Part shown: positions 24,324-33,232 of the stretch, in pieces
Numbering within the stretch: position 1 is the stretch's first letter
How the letters are laid out: the number at the start of each line of letters is the position of its first letter
Assembly: GCF_017114985.1 (NCBI RefSeq)
Contig: NZ_JABXKP010000090.1
Coordinates: 156,750 to 220,749 of the forward strand
Direction: 5' to 3'
Source: Nostoc sp. JL33
GTDB lineage: Bacteria; Cyanobacteriota; Cyanobacteriia; Cyanobacteriales; Nostocaceae
DNA length: 64,000 bases
The notes under the pieces: generated by a model
Seen by the model: the letters and a program-made list of their open reading frames with translations, nothing else
The model's database searches: none
What the model was told of the DNA's origin: nothing
Program-made: the position numbers and the translations under genes

Positions 24324-25880
24324 TTAGCTGGAAAGATCGTGTGGAGAATCTGTATCAATATTTTCCAGTTTTGCCAGAATTTGAGGCTTAATCTTTTCGT
24401 ACTCTCTTTTGAGTAAGCTTTTACTAAATTTCGGGTCGGCAGAGGACATCAATGTATTGCTCATTGCGACCCACTCTTGTAGTCGTTGGCGCTGGGCAGA
24501 AGCGATGCTGGAAAGTAAGATATGGGTACAGCGATTTGGTGTTTCTCGTGCAAAGAACAACAGGCGGTAGTAACCTCTATGCTCTAGTAAACGGGCAATT
24601 TCTTGACCAAGACTGGTTTTGAAATCAAGGTAATAAGGTAACCATTTAGCGCCATGTTTGCGGTTGTAGATGACAGTAATCCATAGCAGCATGGGATGGG
24701 GAATAGAAATGAAAAGAAATTGGTTATAGCGGGTACAGAGTAAGCGCTTTTGAATTTCCTCTTGCGGTAGCATCACCCACAGAGCTGGTAAAACCTCCCC
24801 ATTGGTATGAATGGGCTGGGGAAACACAATATCGGCAATTGGTTTATTTTCGGGCCAGGAAATGGTACGAGCGATTTCATCGTTTGACCAGGATGGCGGC
24901 AAATCGGCTTTTTTCTTTAGTTCAACAACCTTAGGGGTAAGTATAGTAGCAGGAACTAGAGCATGGCTGCCTTGCTTAGGGATGCGTGTATGCTCAGGCT
25001 TTTCTAGAGATGCTAAAACTCTTAGGATTTCAGCGATATTTTGGGGGCGATCGCGTGGTACTTTAGCTAGACAACTCATCACCAAATTTTCGATTTCTTT
25101 TGGTAGTTCTAATCCCAGCGCAACCTCAGCAAAAGAACGTGGTTTTTGATAGTGATGTATTTTATACCATGATCCAAAAGAGTGAGTTGGTGCCACCAGT
25201 GGCATTTTGCCTGTGAGCATCTCAAACATCATCACGCCCAAACTATAAATATCAGCACGGTTGTCTAATTCTTTACCTTCCATCTGTTCGGGAGAAGAAT
25301 AAGCCAGTGTCCCCAAATAAAATTTTGTATGGTCGCCATCTGACTGTAATAACTTGGCAATACCAAAATCTAGAACCTTCACCAATTCTCCGAAACTGGG
25401 ATCTTGAATCACCAGTATATTGCTTGGCTTGATATCGCGATGGATAATTGGGTAAATTGTGCCATCAACTGGGATACCATCATGGGCGCACTGTAACCCC
25501 AGGCTGAGTTGACGCGCCATACTCAGGAATCTTGGTAAAGGCAATCGTTGCTTGCGAATAATATTGTTCAGGCTTTGTCCTTGTAGGTATTCCATGACGT
25601 AGAACGGGGTATTATTGTCATCTACGCCATAGTCCATAACTCGGACAATGTGGATGCTTTTTTGCCCTAGTAAAGCACAGGTTTTTGCTTCTCGCTCAAA
25701 GCGGTCTTGCAATCGCAGCTTTTCATTTTGGATTGATAGAGCGAGAAACTTAACGGCAACAGGTACACCTCCCAACAAAGTATCTTTAGCACGATAAACC
25801 CGACCCATTGCTCCAGTACCGATTAACTCCTGGAGTTGGTAGCGTTTGCTGAGTAAGCGACCAATGTTGGGGTCTGACAT
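24324..25880 (-). CDS. Hanks-type serine/threonine protein kinase
   Basis: A 518-residue cytoplasmic kinase. The kinase domain spans about residues 14-290: glycine loop GTGAMGRVY, ATP lysine in VPVAVKFLAL, IIHRDIKPSNILV catalytic loop, VLDFGIAKLL metal-binding loop, and GTLAYSSPEQ activation segment; all key residues are present. The C-terminal 200 residues (from about 320) have no transmembrane helix and no domain I recognise, but are well structured by composition. It is monocistronic. The neighbouring convergent gene is nblA, which need not be functionally connected. Kinase activity is well supported, targets are unknown. Confidence 0.92.
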   Translation of the reverse strand: MSDPNIGRLLSKRYQLQELIGTGAMGRVYRAKDTLLGGVPVAVKFLALSIQNEKLRLQDRFEREAKTCALLGQKSIHIVRVMDYGVDDNNTPFYVMEYLQGQSLNNIIRKQRLPLPRFLSMARQLSLGLQCAHDGIPVDGTIYPIIHRDIKPSNILVIQDPSFGELVKVLDFGIAKLLQSDGDHTKFYLGTLAYSSPEQMEGKELDNRADIYSLGVMMFEMLTGKMPLVAPTHSFGSWYKIHHYQKPRSFAEVALGLELPKEIENLVMSCLAKVPRDRPQNIAEILRVLASLEKPEHTRIPKQGSHALVPATILTPKVVELKKKADLPPSWSNDEIARTISWPENKPIADIVFPQPIHTNGEVLPALWVMLPQEEIQKRLLCTRYNQFLFISIPHPMLLWITVIYNRKHGAKWLPYYLDFKTSLGQEIARLLEHRGYYRLLFFARETPNRCTHILLSSIASAQRQRLQEWVAMSNTLMSSADPKFSKSLLKREYEKIKPQILAKLENIDTDSPHDLSS

Positions 25881-26740
25881 AGAGAATTTGAATCCAAAAG
25901 CAGGTTGTAAGTGTTTGGCAGGAAAAGTGCATTCAAACTGATATTTGAATTATTGCGCCGAGAAATGATTTTCTAAACTTGTACGGACAGGCAGAAGTCA
26001 CAAGTCAAAAAGCTTATAGGGTAAGCTTTTGTGAAAATTTCAATCGTTGTCCTAGCTTTTTTCAGTCCTCTTTTAGAGGATTGAAACCATGATCTGGCAG
26101 TTTGCAACCGAAACGGTTATTACAACTGGTGCAGCATACTAGATCAAACAAGCAGAAAGGGCAGATTTATAATAACGCTTTGTACCATTTTGCACTTTAA
26201 TTGTCGTGTAGTTTTAGTTTGCCCAATTTTGACTAAATAGATAACTCTAGGATTTGCCAAAAACCTTAATTAGGTAGCAGCGCACTCACCACACAGTTAT
26301 CATAACTGTGTGGTGAGTGCGGAGTTTTGAATATCAATAAAGCCAGAGAGGGCGACATGAAGCCGTGCTGGGCAGATTTTATAAGCTCTAAGCCCTCATA
26401 CTTCGTAAATAATACTCTAGCTTATTCGGATTTATAACTGTTATTTTAGTGGGCAATGACCCACAACTAAAGTTTTGCTTGATTAGCACTTTCCTCCTAC
26501 CTCCAGCAAGACTGTCCTCTGCCTTGTTTTGTAAGTAGGGGTAATCACAGATACTTATTGCCTGACTAGCACGCCACGGCATAAATAGAGCAACCATTTC
26601 AAATCCCTCTCATAGCTTATTCCATAATACTTTTGAATGCGTGAATGCGTGACTTCCGCCCTGCGGTACTGGCTTATTAACCTTCAGGCTCATTCTGACT
26701 ACGTAAGGATCTATTATTTTTTAATGAAACTGTGATAGTA
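25881..26740. other. Long intergenic region with a perfect palindrome
   Basis: No convincing gene. It holds a hairpin AGTCCTCTTTTAGAGGATT (26064-26082), the 41-bp perfect palindrome at 26281-26321 and a dispersed GACTTCCGCCCTGCGGTACT repeat near 26651. Confidence 0.55.
26281..26321. repeat. 41-bp perfect palindrome
   Basis: Two 20-bp arms (CGCACTCACCACACAGTTAT and its exact complement) around a single central C. No T run follows on either strand at once, so a terminator role is unclear; a cruciform, binding site or single-arm mobile relic are alternatives. Confidence 0.9.
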
Positions 26741-27754
26741 CTAATTGGGAATTTTTCGTTTTTTCTGGAGGTTATAAGACATGTCAAAAACTGATTTATT
26801 CCCCTTCACATAGTATTGAATTCGACGTTCGATAATATTGCTAAATCGAGAAATAAAATCAGAAACAAAGTACGGATTTTTGCTTATTTCTGTTAATGCT
26901 GTTAACCATTTCCTTTCTTTCATAGGCACTACAACTTGAAAGTAAGCTAGATTCCTCTTAAATACTGCAAGATTATAAGACAGAGCACGCATTAAAGCTG
27001 GATTTTTTTTCACAACTTCTTGTTGCATGAAAGAATTAGTAGCTATGCAGCATTGATTTAGACGTGACAATATGCTTTGACGTACAATAGAATTAGGGCG
27101 TGAGCGGTAGAAATAATAGGGTTCTGGCACCAGAAAAAAGCGAGCGCCATTGATTAAGCATTTCATATCAAGCCAAAAGTCCTCAGTTATCCTTATGGTT
27201 TCATCGTACTCAATGCCATGCTTAACCAGAAATTCTCGTTTGAATATAGGCTTACTTAAACCAAGATGCAACCCTATTTGTCCATAGACATCAGTTTCTA
27301 CAAAATAAATGATATCAATTTGGAAAATTTTATCTATATGTTCTCCACTTTCTTGAATCAATGTACTCCAAGGAGATGTTGCACCATCTTTGATTAAATA
27401 AAGATCGTCAGCAATCATATCTGCATTTGTTTCCTCTGCCAGCAACACAAGCTTTTCTAATCTTTCAGGAGCATACCAGTCATCTGAATCAAGAATAGCA
27501 ATCCATTCTCCTTGGGCTGCTCTGAGGGCACGATTACGCGCAGCAGAAACCCCAAGGTTTTGCTGATTAAGTATCACTTGGAGACGTTGGTCAGTAAAAG
27601 TTTTAGCGACTTCTACAGTTTTATCACTTGAACCATCATCGACCACGATAACTTCAATATCAGTGAGCGTTTGATCTAAGGCTGACTCTATTGCCTTGGC
27701 AATATAAGCTTCAGTATTGTAAGAAGGGATAATGACAGAGACTTTAGGATTCAC
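26741..27754 (-). CDS. Family 2 glycosyltransferase
   Basis: A 337-residue GT-A fold glycosyltransferase. The nucleotide-sugar site VSVIIPSYNTEAYIAKAIES (residues 5-24), the VDDGSSDKT motif (about 38), the LGVSAARNRAL loop and the metal-binding LDSDDWY (DXD-like, about 90) are intact. A conserved ITEDFWLDMKCL segment near residue 192 provides the likely catalytic acidic residue. The C-terminal 90 residues are basic and aromatic-rich, without a membrane helix. It stands alone rather than in a polysaccharide cluster, so the sugar and acceptor are unknown. An AGGAG box precedes the ATG. Confidence 0.9.
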   Translation of the reverse strand: MNPKVSVIIPSYNTEAYIAKAIESALDQTLTDIEVIVVDDGSSDKTVEVAKTFTDQRLQVILNQQNLGVSAARNRALRAAQGEWIAILDSDDWYAPERLEKLVLLAEETNADMIADDLYLIKDGATSPWSTLIQESGEHIDKIFQIDIIYFVETDVYGQIGLHLGLSKPIFKREFLVKHGIEYDETIRITEDFWLDMKCLINGARFFLVPEPYYFYRSRPNSIVRQSILSRLNQCCIATNSFMQQEVVKKNPALMRALSYNLAVFKRNLAYFQVVVPMKERKWLTALTEISKNPYFVSDFISRFSNIIERRIQYYVKGNKSVFDMSYNLQKKRKIPN

Positions 27755-28484
27755 AAAACTGAACTCCTGACTATTGACTACACCGTTAAATTAAAATGCT
27801 AAAACCCTAATGATAATTTGAAAATTTCTTTCTTACTATAAATACGTAGATATAAATAATTCAACCTTTGTAGTGAGCCGCTCTAGCCCTATTTTGAGCA
27901 CTAGAGCCGCTTACTAACAGCCTATTTAATGAATTTTACATTGCGTAATATAGTTTGACCTATTCTTGCCTGCTTAGTTAGAACTTAGTCGTTAGGTGAG
28001 AATAAACGATTACTCCTTAAGTTCGGGCATAAGACATTCTATAGATCACAAACTTTTCTCCAAAGTGCGATCGCTGTCAGATCCTATACTCTGTAAAACC
28101 TTTTGTCAAGCAGCACTTGACCCGTTAAAACGACTATATCGAGATAAAGCTTTTTTCCGGGAATTTTTAGAGCATTAAGCTGCCCAGAGTTGTCAGAGCG
28201 GCGGCTTTCGATATCTTTGAGATCAAACTTCAGGATAATTGCCTTGCTCAATTTCTAAGAACTGATCAATTTGCTTTTGATCGATTTTAAATGGTTCTAC
28301 CAAGAAGGCGAAGGGAAAAGGGGAAAGGTAAAAAGCGAGTGAAATTGTGAGCGAAATAATTCTTGTGTTATGGGGAAAGTAAAAAGCTATGAAGGTATGG
28401 TGGGCGACCTAATTCATCCTTTTGCCCTTTGCCCTTTACCCCTCTTTTTTATCTTTGCCGTGCTGTACTAGCTAGTTACTGCTC
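27755..28484. other. Long intergenic region
   Basis: No gene I can support. A short frame at 27996-28178 has no recognisable similarity. From about 28300 the sequence becomes purine-rich heptamer-like (GGGGAAAGGTAAAAAG) and then its complement (CCCTTTGCCCTTTACCCC, near 28425), an inverted STRR pair. Confidence 0.45.
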
Positions 28485-28931
28485 TTAGGTTGACTGACGC
28501 TCTAGACTAGCTTCCATTGTGTTAGTTAAAAAATGACCAGCCAAGACGCCACTACTGAGGTAGTATGTATCTTCCGAAATCCGATGTAGGGTTTCAAACC
28601 CACTACGACGCTGAGGATCGCCTAGTACCCGGTAATGCTGCACAATAGTATCTAGACCAATCCAGCCTTCGCCTTCAACCTGCCCCAAAAGATTATGTTG
28701 GAGTAGAAAAGTATACTGACGTTCTCCATCATGCAACCGCCCCTTGTATTGCAAAGAGATTTCCGAGCGATCGCTACCAGGAAATATCAGTTTTGTAGCC
28801 ATAGTGAACCAGTTATCTCGATTCCAAGCTACCAAGGTCATACCCTTGACGCTGATTGGCATACCATTACGTTCCAGCCAATTTCCCTGCATTGCCCAGC
28901 GTCCTGGTTCCAATAAAAAAGTATGAGCCAC
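28485..28931 (-). CDS. Conserved hypothetical protein, beta-rich
   Basis: A 148-residue soluble protein with GTG start preceded by AGAAGG. It has no signal or membrane segment. Strand-rich sequence such as FLLEPGRWAMQGNWLERNG, FPGSDRSEISLQYKGRL and YTFLLQHNLLGQVEGEGWIG suggests a lipocalin-like or similar beta-barrel fold, which is only a guess. I recall similar proteins in many cyanobacteria but no function. It is next to the tnpB element and not part of an obvious operon. Confidence 0.65.
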   Translation of the reverse strand: MAHTFLLEPGRWAMQGNWLERNGMPISVKGMTLVAWNRDNWFTMATKLIFPGSDRSEISLQYKGRLHDGERQYTFLLQHNLLGQVEGEGWIGLDTIVQHYRVLGDPQRRSGFETLHRISEDTYYLSSGVLAGHFLTNTMEASLERQST

Positions 28932-29002
28932 CTTCTATTCCCTGCCTTGATCGAGTACCGCCAAGACTACAGTTATAGCAGTGCTGAGTAATGAAATGCT
29001 GA

Positions 29003-30450
29003 TTGACACTCTCCGGGCTGAAGCCACGGAGATTCTTGGATCTATGACAGAACTTGCTCAATCAGGGTTTCCCCAGACTGAGTAGAGGTTTCATCTCCCC
29101 AAGTGTTGCTTACGTCTGTCTTGGAAAGGTTGACGCGGGAATCCTCCCGCGCCCAACTTTCCGCTAGCGCAAAGGTTCCGGTATGCCCTACCGTACCCAA
29201 TCCACGACTAAGGATAATTCTAGCTGCATTTTCGTCTCTATCCATCACGCAACCACATAAACATACGTGTGTTCTGGTAGATAAAGTTTTCTTAACAACT
29301 TCACCGCAGCTAGAGCATTCTTGACTACTGTATTGCGGGTTAACCGCAACCGTAACTCGTTTAAACACTTTCCCAAAGTATTCAACCCAGACACGGAACT
29401 GATACCAAGATGCGTCATTAATAGACTTGGCTAAACAATGATTTTTCACCATATTTTTAATTCTCAAATCTTCGTAGGCTATCAAGTCGTTAGACTGAAC
29501 TACGCACCGTGCTAATTTCACAGCATGGTCTTTACGTTGCCTACTTATTTTGAGGTGGCGCTTACCCAAAATCAGCCTAGCCTTACCCCGATTTTTTGAA
29601 CCTTTTACCCTTCTGGAAACACGACGCCCAAGGCGCTTAAGAACCTTTTCCCCACTACGCAAAAACTTAGGGTTTTCAGTCATAGCGCCGTTAGAATCGG
29701 TGTAGTATTCCTTCAGCCCAACATCTAATCCAACTGTGTTACCAGTAGGTTCTATGTTTTCAGAACGGTCTACATCAATACAAAATTGAACATACACACC
29801 ATCCGCACGTTTTACCAATCTCACCCGTTTAATCTGGTTGACTTGGTAGAAGTGCAAGTCACGAGTACCTTTAAGCTTTAGTCTCCCAATCCCTTTTTTA
29901 TCGCTAAAAGTTATAGATTTTCGATTATCTGCAAGCTTCCATCCTGACGTTTTGTATTCAACAGAACGACAATTTTTATGGAATTGAGGATATCCTTTTA
30001 GACCTGGAATACCTTTTTTGCAGTTGTCGTAAAATTGAGAAATAGACGACCATGCTCGTTCGGCGCTGGCTTGTCTAGCCATTGAATTGAGTTCCGAGGC
30101 AAACGGAAAATTAGCCGCAAGTACAGCACAATATTTCTGCAAATCGTTTTTACCTATGCCTTGAACATCCATCCATAGCCGAATACAACTATTGCGGATG
30201 AACTTTGCTGCTCCGTTTTGCATCATCCACTGCGATCAATTGCGCTGACTTCCCATAAGCTTTAAACTCAAAAACTAGCATCGCTTTTACCTCCCACCTT
30301 ATACTAGTCTGTTTGGTATAAGATGTCTAGATATTTGCGTTTTGTAAAATTCTGAAGGCGGTTAAAACGCGAAATGCGCCACGGGGAGTATCCCCGTGGT
30401 CACTTTCGCCGCTCGTGTCGTTTTTCATCCCTGCTCTGAAGAGACAGGGC
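29003..30450 (-). mobile_element. IS200/IS605-type element carrying tnpB only
   Basis: The element holds a single tnpB-type gene and no tnpA. On the minus strand its 5' end near 30450 starts with a GCCCTGTCTCTTCAGAGCAG hairpin region and a second strong hairpin (CCACGGGGA/TCCCCGTGG, about 30377-30397). Its 3' end (29041-29003) has an imperfect hairpin ATCTCCGTGGCTTCAGCCCG..., ending GTGTCAA, the type of subterminal structure used by single-strand IS200/IS605 transposition. Boundaries are estimates to within about 10 bp. The left end abuts the stop codon of anmK. Confidence 0.75.
29042..30281 (-). pseudogene. tnpB: tnpB, RNA-guided nuclease gene with a frameshift near its start
   Basis: TnpB is the RNA-guided RuvC-like nuclease of IS605-family elements and an ancestor of Cas12. 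The main frame (30226-29042, 394 residues) keeps all catalytic positions: D168 in GLDVGLKEYY, E252 in YEDLRIKNM, D331 in RDENAARII, and the zinc site CSSCG with CLCGC. The N-terminus is broken: from ATG 30281, with GGGAGGT as ribosome-binding site, the expected MLVFEFKAYGKSAQLIAVDD is encoded in another frame and stops early. Removing one G near 30220 restores AVDDAKRTAKFIRNSC. So one insertion separates the first 20-25 residues. A shorter product from ATG 30226 might still be made. The accessory tnpA is absent. Confidence 0.82.
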
Positions 30451-30452
30451 TT

Positions 30453-31712
30453 TCAAACTTCCCAGTCTTTCTTGTAAATTTCTCCCAAAAGCACTTCTTG
30501 AGGTGCCCCAGTGGCAGTAGGTAGGTTGCCAGGAATACCCAAATGTCGCCAGTAGGCTAAAACTGCAAAGGCGATCGCTTCTTTAAAATCTGCACTCAAA
30601 CCAACTTCATCTGTAGTCAAGACTGGTATTGATGGCAACAATAACTCTAATCGACGTTTCAAATAGAGATTGCGACTACCACCGCCACATAATAATACCC
30701 TTTGTGGCATTTCCGGCAAAAAAGTGCGGTAACTATGAACAATTGAAGCAGCTGTAAGTTCGGTGAGAGTTGCCAATACGTCGGCAGGATTGAGTTGGTA
30801 TGCTTGAGCATCTTTTAAACACTGATGCATGTAAGTCACACCGAATAACTCTCGACCAGTAGATTTGGGTGGCGGTAGATGAAAGTAGTCTTGGTTGAGC
30901 CATTCTTCTACCAATGGATGGCAAGGAGTACCACTCGCTGCCCAATTGCCATCTTCATCGTAAGTTTTAGCACCAGCGCTTAAATGCTCCACCGCTAGAT
31001 CCAATAGACTATTTCCTGGGCCAGTATCCCAAGCGCGAATTTTTGAGAGCCAGTCCCCATGCCGAGGCGGAATATAAGCAACATTACCAATACCGCCAAT
31101 GTTTTGAATACAACGCCCTTCTTCAGGATGACTGAGTAAATAGGCATCTACTCTGGGCACGAGGGGCGCACCGTGACCACCAATAGCGATATCAGCAACG
31201 CGAAAGTTGCTCACCGTTGTAATGCCCGTAATATGGGCAATTAATGCACCGCGCCCTAGTTGGAGACTGTAACCCAAGGGAGTGCTAAGTGAGGAGTTAG
31301 AAATTAAGATTTCTCTCCTCCCCTGCTCCCCTGCTCCCCCTGCTCCCCTGCTCCCCTGCTCCCTTGCTTCCCCAGGTGGTCGATGATAAACCGTCTGACC
31401 GTGGGAGCCAATGAGAGTGGCTGGCTGATGACCAATTTGAATATTTTGGGCGGCTTGGGCAAAGACAATGGCGATCGCATCATCTATTTGTGCCAATTCT
31501 GCCATTGAGATGGCAACGCCTGCACCAACTGCCAATATTCTTTCTCTGAGTTCGGCTGGATAAGGATATGTTGCTCCGGCTAGCAACTCAACTTTGAGAT
31601 CCAATTCTGTACCAGATATCTCTACCAACGCAGCGTCTATGCCATCTACGGATGTGCCACTAATTAAACCGATAACGCGAGTAAAGACAGCAGCTTCTTC
31701 AGTCGGATGCAT
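30453..31712 (-). CDS. anmK: Anhydro-N-acetylmuramic acid kinase
   Basis: A 419-residue sugar kinase of peptidoglycan recycling that phosphorylates and opens 1,6-anhydro-MurNAc. Motifs seen: GLISGTSVDGIDAALVEI (residues 13-30, ATP site), GSHGQTVYHRPPGE, FRVADIAIGGHGAPLVPRVD (with catalytic Asp), GIGNVAYIP, DTGPGNSLLD and the late VLLCGGGSRN. About 27 extra residues (EAREQGSRGAGGAGEQGRRE and following, near residue 115) are inserted between YHRPPG and LQLG and are encoded by GCTCCCCT tandem repeats. The reading frame is kept. The IS element begins directly at the stop codon, so its last residues are intact. Confidence 0.94.
   Translation of the reverse strand: MHPTEEAAVFTRVIGLISGTSVDGIDAALVEISGTELDLKVELLAGATYPYPAELRERILAVGAGVAISMAELAQIDDAIAIVFAQAAQNIQIGHQPATLIGSHGQTVYHRPPGEAREQGSRGAGGAGEQGRREILISNSSLSTPLGYSLQLGRGALIAHITGITTVSNFRVADIAIGGHGAPLVPRVDAYLLSHPEEGRCIQNIGGIGNVAYIPPRHGDWLSKIRAWDTGPGNSLLDLAVEHLSAGAKTYDEDGNWAASGTPCHPLVEEWLNQDYFHLPPPKSTGRELFGVTYMHQCLKDAQAYQLNPADVLATLTELTAASIVHSYRTFLPEMPQRVLLCGGGSRNLYLKRRLELLLPSIPVLTTDEVGLSADFKEAIAFAVLAYWRHLGIPGNLPTATGAPQEVLLGEIYKKDWEV
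31295..31375 (-). repeat. In-frame STRR block inside anmK
   Basis: Repeated CCCCTGCT units encode the Gly/Gln/Arg-rich REQGSRGAGGAGEQGRRE insert. It resembles the intergenic heptamer repeats but lies within an otherwise conserved enzyme. Confidence 0.85.
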
Positions 31713-31963
31713 TTATGCACCTTTTATAAAAAAAAGTTTGTTTACAATTTAGCACTGATAACTTTGCGCTTTCTACATAAAGCGATAGGCATCAGAGAAC
31801 ATAATATCAGTAATTTTCCTCTAAATGAAGTTCAATAAATTACATTTTTATCTGGGCGGAAGCAAATCGAAAAAGTAGTAATCCTTCTGATGTTGAAATC
31901 TATAAGCACATCGGACAATGAGCGTTGAACGAAAAGAATTTTAAAACCGAGAAGCATTCTAAA

Positions 31964-32755
31964 ATGAAAAATCTTTTAATCAAGTCCGCGATCGCTTCTA
32001 GTGTTGTTTTGTCCTTAGCTACTCTTACCCGCCCTGTAATGGCTTCGTCTTTTACGGTATCAATAGAAAACGCAGGCGTACAAAATGCACAATTATCAAA
32101 TCTTGTGAATGCTCATGTACAAACATTTGATGGACAAACACAAGGTTACACTACAACAGGCTTCCAATCGAATGATGGAACGACAAATGTTGGTAGCTAT
32201 AAGAATACTCTGATCCAGAATGCAGACCAATATGGTGGTGCTGGTGGAACAGGCAAATATTTTGATGTAAACGCCAACATATCTGGTCAAACGCTTTCTA
32301 CCCTAAATTTGACAACCGCACAAAGTTACTTTGGGCTTTGGTGGTCTGCGGGAGACGCTAATAACGTACTTACATTTCTTTCACAAGGTAAGGTTGTAGA
32401 AACTATCACTACTGCTGATGTGGTTAGTTATATCGGAAAGCTAGCAAATAAAGCCAGCTACTACGGTAATCCTAATTCGCCAACTCAAAATACTGGAGAA
32501 CCTTATGCGTTCATCAACTTCTACGATGTTGCCGGAACTTTTGATCAGGTTCAATTCACCAATATTGGCGGAACTGGTTTTGAATCAGATAATCACACAG
32601 TCGCCACTGGCTACAAGAGTATCATCGGTGATGTAGTTACCAAAGCAGTTCCTGAGTCTTCTTCTCTATTAGGAGTTTTTGTGATTGGTTTTGTGGGTGC
32701 TGCTTCAGTTCTGACTCGTCGAGTCAACAAAAAGTCAGTTTTGCAATTGTCATAA
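31964..32755 (+). CDS. PEP-CTERM sorting-domain protein, exported
   Basis: About 263 residues. The N-terminus is a signal peptide (KNLLIKSAIASSVVLSLATL, cleavage near VMA-S). The body is a beta-rich domain without known catalytic motifs, having SYFGLWWSAGDANNVLTF and EPYAFINFYDVAGTFDQV segments. The C-terminus has VPESSSLLGVFVIGFVGAAS, a PEP-like motif, a membrane helix and basic RRVNKK end, the signal for exosortase-dependent sorting. The frame extends to a TTG at 31925 but ATG 31964 starts the signal peptide. Such proteins are often linked to exopolysaccharide or cell surface; no exosortase is nearby. Confidence 0.85.
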   Translation: MKNLLIKSAIASSVVLSLATLTRPVMASSFTVSIENAGVQNAQLSNLVNAHVQTFDGQTQGYTTTGFQSNDGTTNVGSYKNTLIQNADQYGGAGGTGKYFDVNANISGQTLSTLNLTTAQSYFGLWWSAGDANNVLTFLSQGKVVETITTADVVSYIGKLANKASYYGNPNSPTQNTGEPYAFINFYDVAGTFDQVQFTNIGGTGFESDNHTVATGYKSIIGDVVTKAVPESSSLLGVFVIGFVGAASVLTRRVNKKSVLQLS

Positions 32756-33232
32756 GTCTAGCGGCTTGCAAACAAGACAATTTCTAGCTCACATTAAGGG
32801 TCTTCTGCACTTGTGATGAAATTTGCGGGAATGTCAATCTCAAGCGATCGCCACTTTCATAGCAGCGTTTTAAAGCAATCTTATTAAAGATACCAATTCT
32901 AGCTCAGTAAGATTTGCCTGATTTTCTCTATGCCTTACTCCCAGGCTCCACGTTCGCGTAGCGTGCCGTAGGCAAAATTTCAGAAGTTCCAGCCAGAAGT
33001 CAACATTAAATACAAGTTTGGGTGAGCTTACTTAGGTAAACTCGCCCTATTTATTTTATCAGCAGCCACTCTACAACACTTAGATAATGCTGGGATTGGC
33101 TCCTGCTTTAGCTTGGAGATGTCGTTATTACCCAGCCTACAGGCTTAACTTGGGATAGAGCTGATCCTAAAGCCGACTTTTTAAGAATCGATATGATAGA
33201 AAAGTAGATAAAACTTAAAAAATATTTATCGA
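32756..33232. other. Intergenic region upstream of the transporter gene
   Basis: No gene. It holds the dispersed palindromic repeat CACGTTCGCGTAGCGTGCCG (about 32948) and a terminator-like hairpin at 33020-33047. Confidence 0.5.
33020..33047 (+). terminator. Probable intrinsic terminator
   Basis: GGGTGAGCTTAC pairs with GTAAACTCGCCC (one mismatch, one G-T) around TTAG and is followed by TATTTATTTT. It lies 265 bp after the PEP-CTERM gene. Confidence 0.65.

Noticed and set aside
26060..26090. TTCAGTCCTCTTTTAGAGGATTGAAAC looked like a CRISPR repeat
   Set aside because: Single copy, no regularly spaced repeats or cas genes in the window.
27996..28178. A 60-residue plus-strand frame in the gap after the glycosyltransferase
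   Set aside because: No ribosome-binding site or recognisable similarity; too short to support.
29103..29324. Plus-strand frame inside the IS element
   Set aside because: Antisense shadow of tnpB with no start signal.
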